From assembly GCA_029204225.1 (NCBI GenBank), contig CM055099.1, positions 40,657,631 to 40,721,630 on the forward strand: a stretch of DNA of 64,000 bases, written 5' to 3'. Shown here one piece after another: positions 55,864 through 64,000 of this stretch (its first letter is position 1; each line of letters begins with the position of its first letter). The notes beneath the pieces were generated by a model. It was given only the letters and a program-made list of their open reading frames with translations, was not told the DNA's origin and ran no database searches. The stretch comes from Diphasiastrum complanatum (taxonomy: Eukaryota; Streptophyta; Lycopodiopsida; Lycopodiales; Lycopodiaceae). Both the position numbers and the translations under genes were made by a program.

Positions 55864-57381
55864 TGTGGCTCGAAACAAATTGTTTCTTCATAATCAAACA
55901 TGGACAGTCACTGAGCTTTCAAAGGATAGAAATTTGATTCCATGCAAATGGATATTCAAGGCAAAGTATGATGCTGAAGGCAGGCCAAATCGATACAAAA
56001 TCAGACTGGCCGCCAAAGGCTATTCCCAGATTCTAGATCTGGACTATTCTGAAACCTTTAACCCAGTTGTCAAGCATGCTTCGATCAGAATAATACTCTC
56101 CTTTGAAGCTACAACAGATCTCGAAGTCCATCAAATGGATGTCCAGATCGCTTTCCTCAATGGGACTATTGAAGAGAAATTTTTTATGTCACAGCCAGAA
56201 GGATACAAACTGAGGGGTAAGCAATACCTTGTGTGCAAAATTCACAAGGCACTCTATGGGCTGAAACAGTCACCCAAAGCTTGGTTCCAGAAAATAAATG
56301 CATTTCTTATTGAGAATGGTTTTATTCCAAACTCAATAGATTCGAATGTCTACTTAATTTGTATCGGATTTCTTCTTCATCATCATTCTCTATGTTGATG
56401 ATACTCTATTATTCCGTAACAATTTGAAATTGATAAAGGACACCAAATGCATGCTGGCGAAAGAGTACAAAATGACTAATATGGGTCCAGCTCACTATTG
56501 TCTCGAAATCGAAATTGTTTGAATCCAACCCAGCAGACTGATATTCATCAGCCAACAGAGATATCTCACCAACGTGCTAAAAGAGTATGGAATTGTTAAC
56601 TGCAAACCAAGTCTATTTTCACTCGACCCTGGACTAAAGCTGTCAAAGGAACAATCTCCTCAAACTGAGGCAGAAAAGGAGGAGATGAAGCATTATCCAT
56701 TCCACTCCATCATCGGCTCACTGATGTATGCACTGATCTGCACTCGACCAAACCTTGCATAGTCAATTAGTTCACTTAGCCAGCTCCTATCAAATCCGGG
56801 TCTAATGCAGTGGAAAGCACTCTTGAAAGTCATAAAGTACATTCAAGCAACCACACATCTCAGCATATGCTATGGAGGCAGCCAATCTGCCAATATTTTA
56901 GAAGGATACACAGATGCAGATTGGGTAGGGGGTGTTGATACCAGAAGATCAACTTCTGGATTTGTACTTTTATACAATCAAGGCCCAATCTCTTGGAACA
57001 GCTGAAAGCAAACCTCAGTAGCATTATCATCAACCGAATCAGAATACATTCCTGCCATGAATGCTACTAAGGAGGCAATTTGGTTGAGGCACCTGCTAGC
57101 AGAAATCGACCTTGCACAGTCACATCAAACAACCATTTTCTGTGACAATCAAAGCACCATTGCTCTCTCTCTCAATCCGATATTTCATTCATGAAGCAAG
57201 CATATCGAAATCATATATCATTATTTAAGAGAGAAAGTGCAAAACAAGGAGGTATCATTAGTCTATCATAGTAGAGAATCAATGAAAGCAGATTACTTCA
57301 CAAAGGCCCTATCAAAGGAGCACCATCTCAGATTCAAGCACATGTTAAATATGAATATCAAAACTTTCCAAGATCCACATT
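55864..57381 (+). pseudogene. Ty1-copia RT-RNase H remnant
   Basis: It starts mid-RT (NQTWTVTELS, PCKWIFKAKYDAEGRP) and continues ETFNPVVKHASIRI, QMDVQIAFLNG, KALYGLKQSPKAWFQ. The YVDD box is near 56390 across a frame change. The next parts are DPGLKLSKEQSPQTEAE, GSLMYALICTRP, RNase H (YTDADWVGGVDTRRSTSGF near 56910; SSTESEYIPAMNATKEA near 57030) and ADYFTKALSKEHHLRFKH (about 57290). Stops include TGA at 57003-57005 and a stop in HS*SKHIE near 57192. A polypurine tract follows. The sequence is close to the 31-34 kb copy but in the opposite orientation. Confidence 0.85.
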
Positions 57382-57416
57382 AAGGAGGAGTGTTGGATTT
57401 CAATGCTCAGCCTTAA
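57382..57416 (+). promoter_or_regulatory. Polypurine tract and LTR stub
   Basis: AAGGAGGAG (57382-57390) is followed by TGTTGGATTTCAATGC, an LTR start of the same type as TGTTGGATTTATTTCC at 31532. The LTR is interrupted after about 26 bp by the foldback element. Confidence 0.8.
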
Positions 57417-57825
57417 ATCCTCTTGTTAATGAGCATCCTGAAAAGCCATTCAAAACAGAGATTTTTCTGACCCTGGGTCGGTGGGTCCGGATCGCCCGCA
57501 TCGGTTCAATTTTTTTTTGACCCTTTAATAAATTGTCCGAGCGTGTTTGACCTCGGATCGGATTGGGTCTAATTTCTCTGACCCAAAAAATTCAACCCTC
57601 GGTATATTTTTTGACCCAATGTATATTTCTCAACCCTCTGTATAAAATCTGACCCTATGTCGACGGGTCATCCGCATCGGTTCGGATTTTTTTCGATTAT
57701 CCGATCCGATCCAAGGTCGAACACACCCAGATAATTTAATGAAGGGTCAAACCAATCCAACCTGACCTAGGGTCAAAAAATTCTCTGTTTTGAACAGATT
57801 TTCAAGATGCTCATTAACAAAAGGA
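57417..57825. mobile_element. Foldback/MITE-like element with GACCC-rich interior
   Basis: Terminal inverted repeats of about 57 bp pair 57417-57473 with 57772-57825. They share (T/C)TTGTTAATGAGCATC, TGAAAA and TTCAAAACAGAGA. The 300-bp interior is full of TGACCC/TCGACCC and their complements and contains GGATCGGAT and CCGATCCGATCC words. There is no coding capacity. It is inserted in a copia LTR. The flanking duplication is unclear. It is probably a non-autonomous DNA element. Confidence 0.75.
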
Positions 57826-58826
57826 CTGTTCGACCCTGGGGTCGGATTTTGATAGTTCGACCCTGGGGTACCTAGGGTCAGAAATTTGTGCAACCTTTCC
57901 CTTGGTGTCGAAAAACTTGTCCTCTAGAAAAATGACATCTCTGCTTGTGAATGTCTTTTGTGTGTCCAGATTGTAGAGCTTGTGTGTCTTGTGATCTGGA
58001 GAATAGCCAATAAAAATCGATTTTTTGTTTGTTATGTCCAGCTTCTTTTTGAGATCTTCAGGGATAAAATTTGACCCTAAGCCAGAATTCGACCCTGGCT
58101 GCATATTGCTCTTCTTTGTGGATCTAAAATTATTATTTTTTGAATATAGTGCTTGTGGATCCGATCCTGAGCCTGAGGAGGAAGCTGATCTTCTAATAAT
58201 TTCTTGTAGAAGTAACTGGATCCGAAATTGCCATGACCCAATTTTCATAGGTTTTAGGCAGACTCGATAATAGAGTCATAATAGCATCGAAGTCTTGTAT
58301 TTATGTTCTACATGAGAATCTAGAAAGTGTTGAGATGACTCGAAACACTTACTGCTTCAGACATTCTCAGGGAAAAATATTTCTTCCTCAAATGGAGTTT
58401 GGAGGTGAGGCCCCTGATATCATAGAGGGTTGCTAGGATGTCCCATGCATCCTTAGCAGTCTGAATAGCTCTTATGTGACTGATTTGAATGTCTTTTATG
58501 TTGAGAGTGATCATGGCAAGAGCTTTGCCATCTTTCAGTCTCCATTTGGTGATATTAGTTGTTTCACCTTCTGGCTTGAGTTATGTGCCGGCAATAACGT
58601 CCCACAGTTCCTTGGCTAATAGCATGACCTTCATTTTGAATTTTCAAAGATGATAGTTCCCTTCATTGAGCCTTTCGATTAGAGAAGACGAATCCATTCT
58701 GGTTGAGCAAGATCGTTGGTAATAACAATGATTTTGGAATACTGTTGGTTGGGCACTTGCTAGTTTGTTGTCTTGATAGAAACAAGACTAATAATCCACA
58801 ATGAGAAGCAGATTACTTGGTTGTCC
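57826..58826 (-). pseudogene. Ty1-copia gag joined to integrase end
   Basis: Read minus from the primer site: the gag start lies near 58700, then ISHIRAIQTAKDAWDILATL, LTSKLHLRKKYFSLRMSEAV (about 58480-58350). Next is a gag segment with SSSGSGSDPQALYSKNN (about 58180), and then, in the same frame, PEDLKKKLDITNKKSIFIGY, HKTHKLYNLDTQKTF and SRDVIFLEDKFFDTKGK (about 58070-57900). That is the integrase C-terminus. Zinc knuckle, protease and integrase core are deleted. The hinge ends at the foldback element. Confidence 0.78.
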
Positions 58827-58838
58827 ACTCTGATACCA
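58827..58838 (-). promoter_or_regulatory. Primer-binding site, initiator Met tRNA type
   Basis: The minus strand reads TGGTATCAGAGT next to the LTR-like arm that begins near 58841. It fixes that arm as the 5' LTR of the minus-strand copia remnant. Confidence 0.8.
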
Positions 58839-58841
58839 GGT

Positions 58842-59882
58842 CGTAAATCAATGGGAATTGTGCGGAAACTAGGAGCAAGCTTGGTGCGTGTATCAGAAGC
58901 GCCATAGTTAGCAGCAAATGTCAAACTGAATTGATTCAACAAATGCTAGTGAACTATAACATTAGTGAGACAGATAATTGCACTCTGATTAATATCAACA
59001 ATGAGTACAATGCTTGAAGTAATTACTTCAGTTGATCGTTGTGTGTGATAACACTGGCAACAGAAAAAAAAAATCTTATCAATTACAATTTCAGTAGTAA
59101 CTGTACATCACAAGAAGTTTTTTTATGAAGATTCTAGGATTAGATATATTGAAAATATCTATATCTAACTGGCATTGAATGTTATGCTCTATATTAATTA
59201 CAACCACCTTGTAGTTGTAAATACATGTACAAAATAGGCGGGGACTGTCGTCGAGAAATATACATTGGGTCAAAAAATATACCAAGGGTTGAATTTTTCG
59301 GGTTAGAGAAATTAGACCCGATCCTATCCGAGGTCAAACATGCTCGGATAATTTATTACAAAAAATTTGACCCTCAATATATTTTTCGACCCAGTGTATA
59401 TTTCTCGACCCTTTGTATTAAATCCAACCCTATGTAATATCCAATACCGGTAAAAAATTCGACCCAATGAGTTGAGTTGGCGGTCCGCCTATTTTGTACA
59501 TGTATTTACAGTTACAAGGCGATTGTATCAATATAGAAGATAGCATTCACTGCAAATTAGATATAGATATTTTCAGTATATCTAATCCTAGAATCTGCAT
59601 CAAATTATTTTTTCTGATATACAGTTACTACTGAAATTGTAATTGATAAGATTTTTTTTTTCCATTGCCAATGTTAACACACACAACGATTAGCTGAAGT
59701 AATTACTTTAAACATTGTCATTATTGATATTAATCAGAGTGCAATTATCTGTCTCACTACTGTTATAGTTCACTTGCATTTGTTGAATCAATTCAATTTG
59801 AACATTTTGCTACTAACTGTGGCGCATCTGATCCACTCACCAAGCTCGCTCACAACTTCCGCACAATTCCCCACTGATTTAC
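58842..59882. repeat. 1-kb inverted repeat: two copia LTRs head to head
   Basis: The left arm (about 58842-59255) and right arm (about 59460-59882) are inverted copies. Examples are GTAAATCAATGGGAATTGTG with CACAATTCCCCACTGATTTAC, and TTGTAAATACATGTACAAAA + TAGGCGG with its complement. The left arm is followed by a primer-binding site. The right arm is not, so it is a solo or 3' LTR in the opposite orientation. Arms differ by many substitutions and small indels. The centre is a GACCC-rich foldback. Confidence 0.8.
59256..59460. mobile_element. Second GACCC-rich foldback copy at the palindrome centre
   Basis: It shares long stretches, in both orientations, with the interior of the 57.4-kb element: TATTTTTCGACCCAGTGTAT, ATTTCTCGACCCTTTGTAT, and the complement of CCGAGCATGTTTGACCTCGG. 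Its own halves are inverted relative to each other. Confidence 0.7.
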
Positions 59883-61099
<1,217 letters not shown>

Positions 61100-61440
61100 A
61101 ACTTTTACAAATATCGAATATTTCTGTTCGAGAATAATTCGTGCTGGATCAATCAGGCTCTGTAACACAACAAAACAAAACGAAATGAAATCTAGACGAA
61201 AACGAAGTGAAGTGAAGTGAAGCAAAACTTAAACGAGCTCTGACATTGATTCATGCTGGAAGCATAGAGATCGCGAAACAAAGCGAAACTAGATAAAAGA
61301 GAAGAATTCACGAAAAGATCAATCAGGCTCTGGAACGAGACGAGACGAGACGAAACGAAACAAGACGAAACGAAATGAAACTAAACAAAACTTAAGTGAG
61401 ATCTGAAATTGATTTATGCTTATAGCCAAGTGATCCAAAG
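61100..61440. repeat. CGAAAC-rich repeat, copy 1
   Basis: It matches 63135-63425 in the same orientation over about 300 bp, including GAGCTCTGACATTGATTCAT, GCTGGAAGCATAGAGATCGC and GAGAAGAATTCACGAAAAGA. Internal runs of GAGAC(G)/CGAAA(C) vary in number between copies. Confidence 0.8.
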
Positions 61441-61554
61441 CGAAACGAAGCAAAACACGAAGCAAAAGCATTCGCAAACAAAATCAGTTCGTCAAAAATT
61501 CAGATATGATTGTTGATCACTGCCGGCTATATCATTCCTACAATCCTTCAGAGT

Positions 61555-62225
61555 GTAGACAGACACTGCTGATCTACGTTAACAGATTAATATAGCATTC
61601 AACGAAATCAAACCAATGTGCGGAATTGAATAAACAAGTGAATCAGATACATGAATAGTAGCAGACAAATATTCATTCGAGATCATACAATCATTCAAAA
61701 TAATATGTGCATAACAGCTACAATATTATCTACTGATCTTTTGATTTTTCAAGCACTGTGCGACAGACCACACAGCGCATTGGCGTGAGAAAAATACAAT
61801 TCTCTCACATACTAGCGGACTTCTATACCTCTTACAAAATTGTCTCGCTCACAGGCGGATATGTACTCTGTATATTTTGTCTTAATGTATTATGCATCAA
61901 GCAGAAAGTATATAGTTCGCAAATTTTTTTGTGTCGCGTCGTGTAACTTCCAGATTAGAAAAATTAAACATCTACAACTAATCACAAATTACAAGAGTGG
62001 CAGATTAGCCACGATCTACAGTACTTCTGCTGATGTCACGATATATGATCAAATACTTTAACCTCTTGGTACTTGGCTGATCTTCTTGGTCGTTCATGGA
62101 GCAAGAATGATTTTGTGTCGCGAAACAATTTTGTGTCGTGTGTCGCAAAATTGTTCGCGAACAATTTCGTTTCTTGTGTCTTTTCTGTAGAAATCAGAGT
62201 GGAGAGCTAGCAAGGCTTTGGCAAT
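61555..62225 (-). repeat. LTR-like copy 2 of a repeat shared with 55.2-55.9 kb
   Basis: It lies immediately downstream, on the minus strand, of a copia RNase H end, the place expected for a 3' LTR. It shares the blocks listed for copy 1 at 55155-55860. Confidence 0.6.
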
Positions 62226-63178
62226 AGAAAGATTTTGTTTCTTCGACTCCCTCTCAAAGCATGATAGCTTGACGACTCCAAGACTGCTCATCTGTTTCTC
62301 TAATAGACCTTTGTCTAAGGCCTTTGTGAAAATGTCAGCTACCATCTCCTTTGTTCCAATGAAGGTAGTCTGCAACATCTTCTTCCCAATCAGATCCCTT
62401 ATCAAGTGGTACTTGATCGCAATGTATTTCGTCCTTGAGTGAAACACAGGGTCTTTTGTCAGATGCATTGTAGATGTGTTGTCCATCTGCAAAACCAGAG
62501 GTTCATTCCTTGTTTCGCCCAGTTTGTCAAGGAATTGTTTGAGCCAAATTATTTCGTTGGCCATCTTTGCTGCTGCAACGTACTCTACTTCGTAGGATGA
62601 CTGAGCCACAATGGTCTGCTTCTTGCTGACCAAGAGAATTGCTACTCCTGACGCGATGGTGCATCCTCCTGAGACACTTTTGTAGTCATCCTTGAGGGAT
62701 GCCCAGCTAGCATCACTGTAGGAAAGCATCCGAAACCCTGCATCACGACAATAACACAAATCAAAATCATTTGTTAATTGAAGATATTGCAAAATTCATT
62801 TGCAATCTTCCAATGAGTCAAGCCTAGATTTGTACAGAATTGGCTCATCCTGAACACTGCATAAACAATGTCAAGACGTGTGGTATCTGCAAGGTATATC
62901 AATGATCCAATCAGCTTCCTGTATGGTGTTAGTTGCATCAATTCCCTTTCTTCTTCAGTCTTTGAACAATTTTCGTTCGTCAGTACCGTTCCTACAAGCA
63001 TTGGAGTATTCGTTCCTTTGCAATTCAGCATCCCGAAGTCTTCTAGGATTTTTAGGATATATTTGGAATGATGAAGGTACAATTTACCTCCCTCATAGTC
63101 CTTGTCAATCTGTAAGCAAGGAAAGTCTCTCGCGAAACTCGAATTATTTCTGTTCAAGAATAATTTGTGTTGGATCAA
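62094..63178 (-). pseudogene. Ty1-copia RT end and RNase H
   Basis: Read minus: the RT tail (LQIDKDYEGGKLYLHHSKYI, then LEDFGMLNCKGTNTPM, YRKLIGSLIYLADTTRLDIV) at 63130-62800, then RNase H in another frame (MLSYSDASWASLKDDYKSVS, SKKQTIVAQSSYEVEYVAAA, LVLQMDNTSTMHLTKDPVFH) and VADIFTKALDKGLLEKQMSS. The RNase H frame runs about 70 residues past its usual end into the LTR-like repeat, to a stop at 62094. One frameshift lies near 62785. The RT is cut at about 63130, where CGAAAC repeat copy 2 begins. The lineage differs from the 31-34 kb copy. Confidence 0.83.
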
Positions 63179-63425
63179 TCAAGCTCTGTAACACAACAAA
63201 ATGAAACGAGACGAAAACAAAACGAGGCGAAGCGAAGCAAAACTTAAACGAGCTCTGACATTGATTCATGCTGGAAGCATAGAGATCGCGAAATGAAACG
63301 AGATGAAGCGAAACTAGACGAAAGAGAAGAATTCACGAAAAGATTAATCAGGCTCTGTAACGAGACGAGACGAGACGAAACGAAACTTAAGTGAACTCTG
63401 AAATTGATTTACACTTATAGCCAAG
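63135..63425. repeat. CGAAAC-rich repeat, copy 2
   Basis: This is a direct copy of 61100-61440 lying about 2.03 kb downstream. The two copies bracket the LTR-like repeat and the copia RT-RNase H fragment. Confidence 0.8.
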
Positions 63426-63529
63426 TAAACGGATTCCCACGTGGCACTTTTGGCCTCACACGTGTGGACCCACTAATATACATATTTACATTGTTTAACA
63501 TAGCTAGATTTGCCAATTTACGCAAATTT

Positions 63530-63723
63530 TCACACTCCTCAAATCTAGCTTTGGAAACTATGATACTTTTATCAATTACTTCAAGTAAATATCTTAGCTT
63601 AACAAATGAATCCTTAGGCAAACATTTAGTTAACAAATCAGCTAAGCAACTTGATGAAGTGTTTATATAGTCTAAGAACCTCATCTTTACTAGCGATGTT
63701 TGATTATGATGTCGGTTCTTCAC
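63530..63723 (-). pseudogene. Copia RNase H C-terminal scrap
   Basis: The minus strand reads KMRFLDYINTSSSCLADLLT then KCLPKDSFVKLRYLLEVI. This matches the copia tail pattern ENLADILTKPLPKDKF..LR..LG. Nothing else of the element is seen on either side. Confidence 0.65.
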
Positions 63724-64000
63724 TCAAGCAAAGTACCTTCAAGTTTAGGTATTCAATTGTGGCTAAGTTTTCCATTCAATGATGATTATGTATCTTCTTC
63801 TTAAATTTGCTCAATGGTAGTCAAATTGTTTGTCATCTTGCACTGATGTTGAAGTCTGTTTGGTAGTGGTTCCTACATTATAGGAACTAATTCCTAGATT
63901 TATGGACTAGGTTAATCAATCTAGCCACCTACATGGCAAGATTCAAGGATGAGGCTATAATGGCAAATTAGGGCAAGAAAGCTCAATCAACTTCCTTATG
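63724..64000. other. Window end, no gene seen
   Basis: Mixed sequence with no supported feature. Confidence 0.4.

Overview
This window looks like a stretch of nuclear DNA from a land plant with a large, repeat-rich genome. The evidence is an array of nested LTR retrotransposons: Ty1-copia elements, some with initiator-Met-tRNA primer-binding sites, and Ty3-gypsy chromoviruses with a C-terminal chromodomain. There are also non-LTR (LINE) remnants, hAT DNA transposons with BED zinc fingers, and very long (CT)n/(GA)n microsatellites. I see no bacterial-style operons, no rRNA or tRNA gene and no recognisable host housekeeping gene. The species cannot be fixed from sequence alone. The long CT tracts and the Rep-like element would fit a fern, lycophyte, gymnosperm or bryophyte, but that is a guess.

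Layout, 1-30 kb. The window opens with the last codons of an unidentified + strand gene. A well-preserved three-exon hAT transposase gene (639-3475, minus) follows. Next come a cluster of GGTACC/CCGCGG palindromes, a (TA)n tract, a gutted minus-strand gypsy element (about 4.0-6.0 kb), a copia RT-RNase H remnant (6.1-7.6 kb) and a decayed second hAT (7.6-8.5 kb). An unknown protein pseudogene with three in-frame TGA codons lies at 9.2-10.2 kb. From 11.2 to 28.6 kb a single chromovirus family dominates. It comprises a 5' half (11.2-15.4 kb) carrying a nested 1.1 kb miniature LTR element, an inverted 3' half abutting it tail to tail (15.4-17.2 kb), an old copy (18.0-19.2 kb) and the best copy (24.1-28.6 kb), whose RT-RNase H-integrase-chromodomain frame is open for about 960 codons. 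A LINE ORF1 lies at 21.8-23.1 kb and a LINE RT fragment at 30.0-30.6 kb.

Layout, 30-64 kb. There is a minus-strand copia IN-RT-RNase H copy (31.1-34.0 kb), a second LINE ORF1 (35.9-37.2 kb, minus) and a copia gag-protease frame in good condition (37.5-39.2 kb). A long, mostly featureless AT-rich stretch with decayed gag and integrase fragments follows (39-46 kb). At 46.5-48.0 kb a small Rep/HUH-like gene sits alone between two (CT)n tracts more than 100 bp long. This is the most unusual object in the window and may be a Replitron-like or other Rep-encoding transposon. The last 12 kb is a mosaic of copia and gypsy pieces, a GACCC-rich foldback element with long terminal inverted repeats, a head-to-head LTR palindrome, and a 167 bp (CT)n tract.

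The genes do not form a pathway. The coding sequence encodes mobility functions (gag, protease, RT, RNase H, integrase, transposase, Rep nuclease), and most copies are broken by frameshifts, deletions, inversions and stop codons that look like C-to-T decay. Coordinates of decayed elements are approximate to tens of bases. Domain calls come from motif reading, not database searches.
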